DNA from: Amycolatopsis eburnea | GTDB lineage: Bacteria > Actinomycetota > Actinomycetes > Mycobacteriales > Pseudonocardiaceae | Reading direction: 5' to 3' | Length of the DNA: 64,000 bases | Assembly: GCF_003937945.1 (NCBI RefSeq) | Contig: NZ_RSEC01000066.1 | Span: 186,001 to 250,000 of the forward strand | Shown: piece by piece, positions 33,229 to 41,590 of the stretch | How positions within the stretch are numbered: the first letter of the stretch is position 1 | Layout of the letters: each line of letters opens with the position of its first letter | Notes under the pieces: generated by a model | The model's database searches: none | The model's input: only the letters and a program-made list of their open reading frames with translations | Told to the model about the DNA's origin: nothing | Program-made: the position numbers and the translations under genes

Positions 33229-34539
33229 TCAGGCCGCCGGCAGCAGCGACTCGGGGCGGCCCGGCTGGGTCAGCCGCCCGGACAGCACCCCGGCCGCCAG
33301 GCTGAGGACGCCGGCCACGGCGAAGGCGCCGGCGAACCCGTGGGACGCCACGACGAGCGCGGCCAGGCCGATCCCGACGACCGCGCCGGCCGCCTTGGCG
33401 CTGTAGAGGATCCCGAAGTTCTGCGCGACCGACTCCTCGCCGAAGTACTCGCGCACCAGACCGACCAGCAGGGTGTAGCAGCATCCGTTGCCGAGCCCGG
33501 CCAGCGCGGCGCCCAGGATCAGGCCGGCCGCGTGCCGGTGCTCGCCGGAGGAGAAGAGGACGAACTGCGCGAGCCCGCCCGCGAGGAGCGCGAAGCGCAG
33601 GATCCGGTGGCGGCCGAGCCGGTCGGCCAGCCGTCCGATGAGGACGCGGCCGCCGCCGGTCGCCGCGGCGAGCACCGCCACCGCGGCCGCCGCGAGCCCG
33701 GCTCCACCGCGCTCGGCGACGAACGTCGCCAGATAGGCCAGGTCGAACAGCAGCACGGCGGCGGCGAGCACGACCACGAGGTAGAGCGCGCGCGTCGTCG
33801 CGCAGCGGAGGAGTTCCGCCGGCCGGTAGTGCCGGACGGCGGGCCGCCGGTTGTGCGCCCGGTCCAGCGCCCACGCGCGCGGCTCCGGCGTCGCGGGCCA
33901 CCAGTGGCGCGGCGGGTAGCGCAATACCGCGCCACAGCCGGCGATCACGACGAGCACGAGAGCGGCAGTCACATCCAAGAGCACCGCTCTCGCCGTGGGC
34001 AGTGCGGCGGCGAGGACGACGAAAGGAACGCTGCCGAAGGCGAAAGCACCGCTCACGATGCCCGCGCGCGGCCCGGTGCGCTCCGGGAACCACGCGAGGA
34101 CCGCGCCGACGCACGTCGCGTACACCAGGCCCGTACCGAGTCCCCCGAGCACGGAGTACCCGAGGAACACGGTGACCAGGCTGCTCGCGTGGCCGAGCGT
34201 GACGAGCCCGGCAGCGCACAGGACCGCCCCGGCGGCCATCGCGGCCGGCGCGGGCAGCACCCCGCGGTCGCGCAGCCACGCCGCCGGGAACGCCACCCCG
34301 GCCTGGCAGATCGCCCACACCGCGAACGCGAGCGCGATCCCGCCGAAGGTCCAGCCGTGCACCCGGCTCAGCGCCGGGACGATCGCGCCGAAGCCGTACT
34401 GCTGCACGCCGGCGGCGAGCATGGCCGCGGCGGCCAGCCAGGTGATCCACGTCCGCGGCCTGCCGAGCAGTTCCCGATCCGATTCCCCGACGCGGTACCG
34501 CCGGCCGTAGACGTCCCGGAGCTCGCGGATCTCGGCCAT
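33229..34539 (-). CDS. Second OFA-family MFS transporter
   Basis: Major facilitator of 436 residues, a paralogue of the transporter at 22703-24079. Both begin with a YRVGES..LLGRPRTW-type cytoplasmic segment and share GYSVLGGLGTGLVYATC. About 12 membrane helices are visible. I chose the ATG at 34537-34539 because GGAGGTGG precedes it and the paralogue's start aligns. It leads fdhD in a two-gene operon behind operator copy 3, so it probably carries formate or oxalate. Confidence 0.85.
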   Translation of the reverse strand: MAEIRELRDVYGRRYRVGESDRELLGRPRTWITWLAAAAMLAAGVQQYGFGAIVPALSRVHGWTFGGIALAFAVWAICQAGVAFPAAWLRDRGVLPAPAAMAAGAVLCAAGLVTLGHASSLVTVFLGYSVLGGLGTGLVYATCVGAVLAWFPERTGPRAGIVSGAFAFGSVPFVVLAAALPTARAVLLDVTAALVLVVIAGCGAVLRYPPRHWWPATPEPRAWALDRAHNRRPAVRHYRPAELLRCATTRALYLVVVLAAAVLLFDLAYLATFVAERGGAGLAAAAVAVLAAATGGGRVLIGRLADRLGRHRILRFALLAGGLAQFVLFSSGEHRHAAGLILGAALAGLGNGCCYTLLVGLVREYFGEESVAQNFGILYSAKAAGAVVGIGLAALVVASHGFAGAFAVAGVLSLAAGVLSGRLTQPGRPESLLPAA

Positions 34540-34565
34540 GGCGACCACCTCCTCGCAGACTGCAG

Positions 34566-34581
34566 ATTGTATGCAGTATGC
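34566..34581. promoter_or_regulatory. Operator-like site, copy 3
   Basis: ATTGTATGCAGTATGC lies 27 bases before the second OFA transporter gene. The 11 bases before it (GCAGACTGCAG) match those before copy 2 except for one base, so the similarity extends over nearly 30 bases. Confidence 0.65.
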
Positions 34582-34609
34582 GGTAGTCAGCGGTTCCAGG
34601 CAAGAAGGC

Positions 34610-34648
34610 GGCCCGGTGGCCATCGAGGGAGGAGGCGGCCACCGGGCC
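34610..34648. other. Perfect 12-base hairpin upstream of the OFA/fdhD operon
   Basis: GGCCCGGTGGCC (34610-34621) and GGCCACCGGGCC (34637-34648) are exact reverse complements with a 15-base loop. It lies just upstream of the operator copy 3 in the transcription direction, and downstream of lsr2, so it may insulate the two units. The rest of 34540-34913 holds no gene. Confidence 0.55.
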
Positions 34649-34774
34649 GGTGCTCCTACGCGGTACCGGCCGCGCGGAGCACTGACAGTCTGGCCATCGA
34701 AGGCACCGTCGACAAGCTTTGACACCCGTCGAACCGCGTCCGGCGTCCGCAACGAACACCTACGGACGCACAAA

Positions 34775-34802
34775 AGCGCCCCGAAGTGACGTCGGGGGCG
34801 CT
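34775..34802 (-). terminator. Probable lsr2 terminator
   Basis: AGCGCCCCGA (34775-34784) pairs with TCGGGGGCGCT (34792-34802) with one bulged base. It lies about 110 bases beyond the lsr2 stop on the minus strand. Confidence 0.55.
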
Positions 34803-34913
34803 GATCGCACTCGACGTCCCGTCGGGGCGCTCCGGCCGGAACTCCCGCGAGCGGACCGGGCGGTGAGCACTCACCGCGACGATTCCGCTACGCGTCAGGT
34901 AGTTCCGCCGTTC

Positions 34914-35324
34914 TCAAGACTTCTTGCGCGGAGCTCGCTTGCGCGCCGGCTTGGCGTCAGCCGGCTCGGCCGCCGCGGCCTGGTCGGCCTCGAACCCGGC
35001 GATGATCTCGCTGGAGAGGCGGCCGCGCTCGGCGACCTCGTAGCCGTTGGCCTGTGCCCATTCGCGGATCTGCCGGTTGCGCTCGCGGTCGGTGCCCGAG
35101 CTGCCCGAGCCGGACAGCGACTGGCCGGTCGCGAGGCGGACCTTGCGGCCGCCGATGCGCCGCGCGGCGCCGACGTAGCGCGCGAGCTCGTCCCGCAGCG
35201 CCGTGGCGTTGTCCTCCGACAGGTCGATTTCGTAGGTCACCCCGTCGAGGCTGAAGGGGACGGTCTGCGAAGCCTCGCTCCCGTCGAGGTCGTCCACCAT
35301 CTGGACCTGCACCCGTTGCGCCAT
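34914..35324 (-). CDS. lsr2: Lsr2 nucleoid-associated protein
   Basis: Small DNA-bridging protein that silences AT-rich, often foreign, genes. The 136-residue protein has the N-terminal dimerisation beta sheet (AQRVQVQMVDDLDG, VTYEIDLSEDNA) and the C-terminal DNA-binding domain IREWAQANGYEVAERGRL with the minor-groove RGR at 100-102. It is about 20 residues longer than typical Lsr2, with a basic tail, KPARKRAPRKKS. The ATG at 35322-35324 with AGGAACG upstream gives the family start. Confidence 0.95.
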   Translation of the reverse strand: MAQRVQVQMVDDLDGSEASQTVPFSLDGVTYEIDLSEDNATALRDELARYVGAARRIGGRKVRLATGQSLSGSGSSGTDRERNRQIREWAQANGYEVAERGRLSSEIIAGFEADQAAAAEPADAKPARKRAPRKKS

Positions 35325-35487
35325 GGTTCGTCGTTCCTCATCTTCTCCAGAACACGGTCGGACAGACCCTAACCTGTCGAATCCCGTCCGGCACGCGCGA
35401 CACCCGTCAAGCGTCCACAATGGCCGCCCGGGCGAGCGGGTCGCCCGGGTCCAGGGTGACCGCAACGGAGTCGAAATGGGATGCACC

Positions 35488-35516
35488 TTGCCGAAAAATC
35501 AATTTTGTGATATGCT
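35488..35516 (+). promoter_or_regulatory. Sigma-70-like promoter of the methyltransferase gene
   Basis: TTGCCG (35488-35493) and TATGCT (35511-35516) are separated by exactly 17 bases of A/T-rich DNA, 26 bases before the GTG start. This is one of the most AT-rich stretches of the window and sits beside lsr2. Confidence 0.55.
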
Positions 35517-35542
35517 CGAAATCAAATCGGTACCGTGGCGGG

Positions 35543-36400
35543 GTGACCGACACCCAGTTTCCCGGTAATGCCAGCCGGACCGCCTTCACCGCGGCCGCCG
35601 CACGGGCGGCGCATTTGCTCGTCGACGCCGAACCGCACATCTTCACGGACTCCTTCGCCGCCGCGCTCCTCGGGGACCAAGCGGCGGATCTCCTGGTATA
35701 CCACAAGCTCCACGGCACCCACCCGGTGCTCGCGACCGCTCGGGCCGAAGCGCTGTGCCGGAGCCGGTTCACCGAGGACCGGCTCTTCCATTCCGGTATA
35801 GACCAGTATGTGATTCTGGGTGCCGGCCTCGATTCGTTCGCGTATCGCACGCCGACCGGACGTTTCCGGGTGTTCGAGGTCGACCACCCGGCGACCCAGG
35901 TGGTCAAACGGGAACTGCTCGCCGCCGCCGGGATCGCCGAACCGCCTTCGGTCACCTTCGTGCCGGCCGACTTCGAAGCGGATCCGCTCCGGGAACGGCT
36001 CGTCCAGAGTGGACTGGACCCGTTTCGCCCCGTGTTCGTGAGCTGGCTCGGCGTCACCATGTACCTGACGCGCGAGGCGATTGCCGCCGCATTGACGGAT
36101 CTCGGCCGTTTCGCGCCGGGATCGGAAATCGTCGCGGATCACCTGCTTCCGGCGGAACTGCGCGACGCGGCCGGAAACGGTTACGCCGAAGCGGTCGGGC
36201 CGGTCGCCGCGGACGGGGGTGAGCCGTGGCACACCGTCCTCTCCCCCGCCGCGTTCGCTGATCTGCTGGACGCAGCCGGGTTCGAAGTCGTCGAACAGGC
36301 CGGGCAACGGCAGAGCGTCGCCCCGGAACTGTGGGCGCGCACCGACGCGCTGCGGCCCATCGCGTTGTCCGCGCTGACCCACGCCCGCCGCACCGGCTGA
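35543..36400 (+). CDS. SAM-dependent methyltransferase (TIGR00027 / LCMT-like family)
   Basis: Class I methyltransferase, 285 residues, of the actinobacterial family related to leucine carboxyl methyltransferases. YVILGAGLDSFAYR is the SAM loop, VFEVDHPATQVVK the acidic second motif, and WLGVTMYLTREAI the family signature. The GTG start trims a longer frame and fits family length. Substrate is unknown. Codons such as ATA, GTA and TAT (GGTATAGACCAGTATG) and its AT-rich promoter set it apart from its neighbours, suggesting transfer and possible Lsr2 silencing. Confidence 0.87.
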   Translation: MTDTQFPGNASRTAFTAAAARAAHLLVDAEPHIFTDSFAAALLGDQAADLLVYHKLHGTHPVLATARAEALCRSRFTEDRLFHSGIDQYVILGAGLDSFAYRTPTGRFRVFEVDHPATQVVKRELLAAAGIAEPPSVTFVPADFEADPLRERLVQSGLDPFRPVFVSWLGVTMYLTREAIAAALTDLGRFAPGSEIVADHLLPAELRDAAGNGYAEAVGPVAADGGEPWHTVLSPAAFADLLDAAGFEVVEQAGQRQSVAPELWARTDALRPIALSALTHARRTG

Positions 36401-36429
36401 CGTTTTTGCTTGGTTGAGCAGTTTCCGGG

Positions 36430-37620
36430 TCAGTCGGGGAGCATCGGCACTTCGAGGTCGTCCGGGCGGCCGAGCAGGACCGCCCGGGTGACCGCCGCCT
36501 TCCCGAACCGGTCGCGCACCGCGTCCAGCGCGCTGTCCAACTCGGTCGCCCGCCGGCGCTCGAAGGGCAGGGAGAGCTGGAACGGGTCGTCGTCGGCCAG
36601 GTTGGACAAGGCGGCGCCGAGCAGCGTGATCCCCCGGTCGGCGATCAGCGGGAGCGCGGCGACGAGCAGTTCCCGCGCCGCGGCGAGGAGCACGCCGGTG
36701 CCGGCGGTCGGGTCGGCCAGCGTGTGCGAGCGGGTCGCGCGTTCGAAGTCGGCGAAGCGCAGGCGGATCGTGACCGTCCGGCAGACGCGGTGGGCCGCTC
36801 GCAGCCGGCGGGCGATCCGGTCGATCAGCGCCACCAGCACGACGTCCAGTTCGGCCGGGGTCCGCCTGCCGCGGCCGAGGGACCGCTGGGCGCCGATCGA
36901 GCGGCGCCGCACGCCGACTTCGACGCGGCGCGGGTCGCGGTTGTGCGCGAGGGCGTGGAGGTGACGGCCGGGGCCACGGCCGAGCAGGCCGTCGAGGTCC
37001 ACCTGCTCGGACGTCGCCAGCTCGCCGACCGTCCGGATCCCGCGCGCGTGCAGCTTCTCCGCGGTGACCTTGCCGACGCCCCAGAGCGCCGAAACCGGCA
37101 GCGGGTGCAGGAACTCCAGCTCGCCGTCGTGCGGGACGACGAGCAGGCCGTCCGGTTTGGCCACCCGGCTGGCGACCTTGGCGAGGAACTTCGTCCGCGC
37201 CACCCCGACGGTGATCGGCAGCCCCGCCCGCTCGGCGACGGCGGCGCGCAGCCGTTCGGCGATGTGGCTCGGCCGCCCGCCGATCCTCGCCAATCCCCCG
37301 ACGTCGAGGAACGCCTCGTCGATCGAGATGCCTTCCACCCACGGCGTCGTGTCGTGGAAGACCTCGAACACCGCTCGGCTGGCGGCCAGGTAGGCCGACA
37401 TCCGCGGCGGCACGACGACCGCCTGCGGGCACAGCCGCCGCGCCTGCGCGCCGCCCATCGCCGTGCGCACGCCGCAGGCCTTGGCCTCGTAACTCGCGGC
37501 GAGCACGACCCCGCCACCGACGATCACCGGCCGCCCTTTCAACGCCGGATCGTCGCGCTGCTCGACCGACGCGTAGAACGAGTCGAGGTCGGCGTGCAGG
37601 ATGGGCCCCTCAGCGGTCAT
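36430..37620 (-). CDS. dinB: Y-family DNA polymerase IV (DinB)
   Basis: Translesion polymerase of 396 residues. ILHADLDSFYASVEQRDDP and GISIDEAFLDVGG carry the catalytic carboxylates; the thumb has LWGVGKVTAEKLHARGI. QLSLPF near residue 347 is a beta-clamp-binding peptide. I use the ATG at 37618-37620; an ATG nine bases upstream is also in frame but falls inside an SOS box, so the shorter start is more likely. Damage-inducible expression via LexA is expected. Confidence 0.92.
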   Translation of the reverse strand: MTAEGPILHADLDSFYASVEQRDDPALKGRPVIVGGGVVLAASYEAKACGVRTAMGGAQARRLCPQAVVVPPRMSAYLAASRAVFEVFHDTTPWVEGISIDEAFLDVGGLARIGGRPSHIAERLRAAVAERAGLPITVGVARTKFLAKVASRVAKPDGLLVVPHDGELEFLHPLPVSALWGVGKVTAEKLHARGIRTVGELATSEQVDLDGLLGRGPGRHLHALAHNRDPRRVEVGVRRRSIGAQRSLGRGRRTPAELDVVLVALIDRIARRLRAAHRVCRTVTIRLRFADFERATRSHTLADPTAGTGVLLAAARELLVAALPLIADRGITLLGAALSNLADDDPFQLSLPFERRRATELDSALDAVRDRFGKAAVTRAVLLGRPDDLEVPMLPD

Positions 37621-37634
37621 AGAACACATGTTCG
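37621..37634 (-). promoter_or_regulatory. SOS (LexA) box at the dinB start
   Basis: Read on the minus strand, CGAACATGTGTTCT matches the actinobacterial SOS box CGAACnnnnGTTCG with one end mismatch; the inner arms GAAC and GTTC are perfect. It abuts the dinB start codon. Confidence 0.75.
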
Positions 37635-37774
37635 CATAACCGAGCGCCGAAGTCCGCTCACCCGTCCGCCGCGAATGGCGTGCCGCCGGTCGACACTGAG
37701 CGCTTTTCCGGTTGTCCGCCGTCCGTGGCCGCGCTCACACTCGAGCCATCGAACGACCCGACCCTGGGGGCGAC

Positions 37775-38194
37775 ATGAGCGAGAAGTGCCGGTGCGGCGA
37801 CCACCACGCGTGGGCCGCGCCGAACCCCGAAGACCGGCCCGCCGCCGCGCGGCAGCCGCTGCTGGCCTCGACACTGGCGCACGAAGACCGCGTGGAAGAC
37901 GACGGCGGCCTCGACCCGACCGACCGCGTCACCTGCCGCACGCACCGCCGCTGGCTGCACGAGTGCGTGTCGTCCCCAGTGCACACGAACCCGGCGATCG
38001 GCTACCGCTGGTGCCGCCGCTGCGACCACCAGGCGCTGGTCGCGGTGGACGAACTGGCCGGCGCGGTAACCATCCGGTGCGGGCTCTGCGGACGCGTCCC
38101 GCGCAGCCGTGCCAACGCGGAGCTCGTCGAGCTGTGCCGGCGCAGCCTGTCCCTGGCCCGCGCGGGCCGGTTCCCGGAGGCCGCCGCGGCGTGA
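37775..38194 (+). CDS. Small Cys/His-rich hypothetical protein (possible zinc ribbon)
   Basis: A 139-residue protein I do not recognise. It begins MSEKCRCGDHHAW and has WCRRCDHQ and RCGLCGRVP, two CxxC pairs about 20 residues apart, which suggest a zinc ribbon. CRTHRRWLHEC adds further Cys/His. GGGGGCG precedes the ATG. It lies divergent from dinB and 17 bases before the next gene. Confidence 0.65.
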   Translation: MSEKCRCGDHHAWAAPNPEDRPAAARQPLLASTLAHEDRVEDDGGLDPTDRVTCRTHRRWLHECVSSPVHTNPAIGYRWCRRCDHQALVAVDELAGAVTIRCGLCGRVPRSRANAELVELCRRSLSLARAGRFPEAAAA

Positions 38195-38210
38195 CTGCCA
38201 TGATGCGGAG

Positions 38211-38723
38211 GTGCCCGAAACCGGAACCACCGCACTGGTGATCCTGCTGCCCGCCGCCGAACCGATCCTGGCCGCGGCCCGCCGCGTCGACCCGGCCCTG
38301 GTCCGTCCCGGCCTCCCCGCCCACGTGACGGCGCTCTACCCGTTCTTGCCCGACGCCGAGCTGACCGGCCAGGTCCTCGACGCGGCCCGCGAGCTGGCGG
38401 CGACGTTCGCGCCGACCGACGTACCGCTCACCGAGTTCGTGACGGCGCCGGGTTTCGCGGCGATCCCGGCGCCCGCGCTCCAGCCGATCACGGACGCGGT
38501 GTGCAACCGCTGGCCGTCGGTCCAGCCGTACGGCGGCCGCTTCGGGCCCCGGCCGGGGGCGCATGTGACCGTGGCGATGGGTGGTGAGGCGGAGGTCCTC
38601 GAGCGAGTGGCCGCCGAGGTGCGGCCGCTGCTTCCGGTGCGGGATCGGGCGGTGGAGCTGCAGCTGGTCGCGCTTACGGACCGGGGGTGGGAACCGAGGC
38701 TCTCCGCACCGTTCGGCGGCTGA
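38211..38723 (+). CDS. 2'-5' RNA ligase family protein (2H phosphoesterase)
   Basis: A 170-residue protein with the two HxT motifs of 2H phosphoesterases, HVTALYPF and HVTVAMGG, about 95 residues apart. The family includes RNA ligases and cyclic phosphodiesterases; the reaction here is unknown. The GTG start gives a family-length protein, though the GGAG lies directly against it, so the start is uncertain. Confidence 0.78.
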   Translation: MPETGTTALVILLPAAEPILAAARRVDPALVRPGLPAHVTALYPFLPDAELTGQVLDAARELAATFAPTDVPLTEFVTAPGFAAIPAPALQPITDAVCNRWPSVQPYGGRFGPRPGAHVTVAMGGEAEVLERVAAEVRPLLPVRDRAVELQLVALTDRGWEPRLSAPFGG

Positions 38724-38957
38724 CCGGACCGCGACGACACCGGGGCGGCTGCCCACGGCATCCGGCGGGGACTCCCGGCGCCGCCCGACGACCGGCAGGC
38801 GAGCACGCGAGGTGCCGCCGCCCGCACCGAACCCGCCTTCCGCATTCGGCGGCTGAACGGCAGGCGCGCCGCGAAACGAGGCCGCCTCCGGCAACCGGCG
38901 GGTCAACCCCACGCGCGCCGCAAACCGAGCCGCCGGTTGGCGTGGCGCGACCGCCGC

Positions 38958-40028
38958 TCAGCGTTCGGGTGGCGCCGACCCCTCCAGCTCACGGTACGCA
39001 CGGGCGATCGCACGCAACCGGGCCACATCCGCGGCGAACGGTTCGGCGGCCGTGGTCGGAGGTGGGGTTTCCTCGGGTTCGTCCGGGAGGTCGCGGACCA
39101 GGCGGGCCGCCGCGGCGGGCGGGAGGTCCGGGGTGGCGCCGGCCAGGATCAGGCCGTCGTTGGTTTCGCTCATCGCCGTCAGGAGGCGCTCGCGGCGGGA
39201 CGGGCCGCCCGGGTCGATGCGGACGATCTCCGGGTAGCGGCGCGTCAGGTGCGCGCGCAGCGGGCGCAGCAGGCGCAATGTCCGCGCGTCGCGGCGGCCC
39301 GCCGCCAGGCCGGGGATCGCCGGGATCGTCAGGCCCAGCACGATCAGCAGCACCGAAACCGCCGGGAATCCGACGTCGAGCGCGCAGGGCAGCGTCGAGA
39401 ACGGTCCGCGGCACAACGCCTTCGCCGGGTGGTCGGCCTGCAGCGCGTGGATCGTCGCGACGACCTTCCCCGCGAGGTACGCGATCGCGAACGCCGAGGC
39501 CAGCAGCAGCAACGCCAGCCCGGCGCGCAGGGCGCCGCCGCTCGCCCGGATCGTCACCGCCGCGACGATCCCGATGTCGATGACCGCGAGTCCCAGGTAC
39601 ACGGTGTAGGTGAAGACGTAGACGACCAGCGTCGGGTGTGTGCGGTACAGCTCGTCGAACAGGCCGATCCCGCGGGGCAGGTCCGGCGTGCTGAAGAACA
39701 TGACGACCAGCAGCGCCAGCGCGACGCCGAGCGCGACCAGCCGGGTGCGGCGGCCGCGGTCGCGGGTGCCGCTGATCTCCGCGACCGTCAGCCCGATGCC
39801 GTAGGCGGCGACCATCGTCGCCAGGTTCGACAGCAGGCGCCCGAGGCTCGGGTAGATCTCGCTCTCGAACCGCTGCGCGCGGTTGGCGAGGAAGCAGAAC
39901 GCCGCTCCCAGCGCGATGAGCGAGACGGCCAGTCCCGCGCCCGCGCCGGTGCGCCGCGCGCGGACGGCGCGCCAGATTCCGACGACGAGCGCGAACGCCC
40001 CGACCCCGAGGAACAGAATGTCGATCAC
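38958..40028 (-). CDS. Seven-helix membrane protein (MAB_1171c-like)
   Basis: A 356-residue protein with seven to eight membrane segments over its first 240 residues (from MIDILFLGVGAFALVVGIW to VSVLLIVLGLTIPAI), then an approximately 110-residue cytoplasmic tail with LLRPLRAHLTRRYPEIVRI. The overall design matches the uncharacterised actinobacterial MAB_1171c family, often beside an XRE regulator and an ImmA/IrrE peptidase, as here. Function is unknown; sensing or transport have been suggested only by annotation. Confidence 0.75.
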   Translation of the reverse strand: MIDILFLGVGAFALVVGIWRAVRARRTGAGAGLAVSLIALGAAFCFLANRAQRFESEIYPSLGRLLSNLATMVAAYGIGLTVAEISGTRDRGRRTRLVALGVALALLVVMFFSTPDLPRGIGLFDELYRTHPTLVVYVFTYTVYLGLAVIDIGIVAAVTIRASGGALRAGLALLLLASAFAIAYLAGKVVATIHALQADHPAKALCRGPFSTLPCALDVGFPAVSVLLIVLGLTIPAIPGLAAGRRDARTLRLLRPLRAHLTRRYPEIVRIDPGGPSRRERLLTAMSETNDGLILAGATPDLPPAAAARLVRDLPDEPEETPPPTTAAEPFAADVARLRAIARAYRELEGSAPPER

Positions 40029-40037
40029 GGGAGGCGA

Positions 40038-40628
40038 CTATCCCAGGAGTGCCGCCAGCCGCCTAGCCTGGTCGGCCGCCCGGCCGGACGCGCCCGGCTG
40101 AACGGCGGGGGGCTCGCTGGTCGCCGCGCTCATCAGCAGGACGGCGATCAGCTCGGCTTCGTACTCCTCGGTGCCGCTCGTGACGCGCGTGAGCAGGTGC
40201 GACAACGCCGCCGGCGCGAGGTCCGGGGCGAGCTCGGCGGCTTCGGACTCGGCCATCAGGCAGGTGCCGGTGTGCGCGCACAGCATGTGGGCGAGCTCGT
40301 GGGCGATGATGTGGTCCTGGTGCAGCGCCGACGTGTGCTCGGTGTAGGCGATCAGGTCGTAGTCCGGGCGCGCCTGCCAGGCCCCGGACGGCTGCCCGGG
40401 CCGGTAGTCGATCGGGACGAGGTCGATCTCGCGCCCCCGCCAGGCTTCGAGGCCATCGACCCAGGCGTTCATCGACCACGGCCGCGGCAGCGGGACGGCG
40501 GCGAGCACCGTCCGGACGCGCGCCCGCGCCCGGTCGCGGAGGTCCGGCAGGCCACGCTCGTCGATGGGTCCTCCCCGCTCACCGGGCGCCAGCCGGCTGC
40601 ACCGGGGCGCGATCACGGACGAGGTCAT
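40038..40628 (-). CDS. ImmA/IrrE-like zinc metallopeptidase
   Basis: A 196-residue protein with HELAHMLCAH, the HExxH zinc motif, in the middle of an ImmA/IrrE-type domain. A basic, disordered N-terminus precedes it. Relatives cleave a partner XRE regulator. It lies 9 bases from the membrane protein and 19 bases after the XRE gene, so it probably acts on that regulator. Confidence 0.82.
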   Translation of the reverse strand: MTSSVIAPRCSRLAPGERGGPIDERGLPDLRDRARARVRTVLAAVPLPRPWSMNAWVDGLEAWRGREIDLVPIDYRPGQPSGAWQARPDYDLIAYTEHTSALHQDHIIAHELAHMLCAHTGTCLMAESEAAELAPDLAPAALSHLLTRVTSGTEEYEAELIAVLLMSAATSEPPAVQPGASGRAADQARRLAALLG

Positions 40629-40647
40629 CGTAACCGACCGCCGCGGC

Positions 40648-41085
40648 TCACTCGGGCTTCCGCCGCCGGCCTTCTCGGCGGCGGGTGTCGTCGTAACTGC
40701 TGAGCTGGTCGAGCAGCGCCGTCACGGTTTCGCGGTCGCGCGGGGAGAGCCGCATCGCCCGCTGCGCCAAGTTGCGCGCTTCGGTGTCGCGCCACGCCAC
40801 GACGTCCTCGACCTGCTGGTCGACCTGGCCGGCGACCTCGTCGTCGAAGAAGTAGGTGACGGGCACGCCGAAGAACTGCGCCAGCGCCTGGATGTGTGAG
40901 CGCTTGGGGTCCTTGCGCGCGCCGACGGCCAGCTGCTGCACGTGTGTGGCGGACATCGAGACGCCGGTCTGGTCGGCGACCCCGGTCGCGATCTCCCGGT
41001 AGGAGTACGGCTTGCGGTCCGGCGGGTGGACGGTCGCGATCAAGTGCGCCAGCCGTTCGGCGAAACTGCGCTCTTCACCCACCAC
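40648..41085 (-). CDS. XRE-family transcriptional regulator
   Basis: A 145-residue regulator. The helix-turn-helix lies in SYREIATGVADQTGVSMSATHVQQLAVG and is followed by HIQALAQFFGVPVTYFFDD, standard for this family. The C-terminal half (about residues 85-145) is helical and may dimerise. It begins at a GTG and is the first gene of the triad. Three similar palindromic motifs upstream are likely its own operators. Confidence 0.87.
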   Translation of the reverse strand: MVGEERSFAERLAHLIATVHPPDRKPYSYREIATGVADQTGVSMSATHVQQLAVGARKDPKRSHIQALAQFFGVPVTYFFDDEVAGQVDQQVEDVVAWRDTEARNLAQRAMRLSPRDRETVTALLDQLSSYDDTRRREGRRRKPE

Positions 41086-41127
41086 ACACCACCCTCAGTC
41101 ATGAAACGTGACAACCACCAGCGTAGC

Positions 41128-41195
41128 TGTTCCGAAAACTTGGCACAGACCGTCCCGGAAAGACTACGATACTCCCGTTCGGTGTTTCGGAAACA
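41128..41195. promoter_or_regulatory. Three related palindromic motifs, probable XRE operators
   Basis: TGTTCCGAAAAC (41128-41139), GTCCCGGAAAGA (41152-41163) and TGTTTCGGAAACA (41183-41195) share the pattern TnnCGGAAA. The third is a near-perfect palindrome. They lie 43-110 bases before the XRE start codon. Confidence 0.55.
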
Positions 41196-41590
41196 TGACA
41201 CAGAACCCGGGGTGGCGCTGCGGCCACGGGGTGACTCACGTGGCCGCTGGGGGTGGCCACGTGCCTAGCTCCGTGCCCGCCGCGCGATCCTTGTGAGCCC
41301 GTGGTTCGGCCGCGCGGCCGCGTTTTCGGCCACGCCGGAGCCGCCCGCTCGATGTGTGCGGGCCTGGTGGCGGTGAGCGCCGGTTCGCACGAACCGCTTC
41401 GGCATGAGGCAGGCCCCGGACTCGCCACGCAAGCACGCCGCTAGCGGGACTTCGGCGCGAGCTGGGACGCGCCGGCTCGCCGCGCGAGCACGCCGGCAGC
41501 TGACCGGGACGCCCGGCCCGACGGCCACGAGCCGGGACTCAGCGCGACCGGCCCGCACCTCGCGCCACCGCCGCAGCGCGACCCTTCCGT
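41196..41590. other. Gene-free stretch
   Basis: I see no gene I can support here. Short open frames exist on both strands but have no recognisable motif and no good ribosome site. The right part reads like decayed GC-rich filler with repeated GCGCGAG and GACGCGCCGG-type words. Confidence 0.5.

Noticed and set aside
41108..41296. Small plus-strand gene divergent from the XRE regulator
   Set aside because: No motif, no good ribosome site, and its sequence is shared with operator-like repeats.
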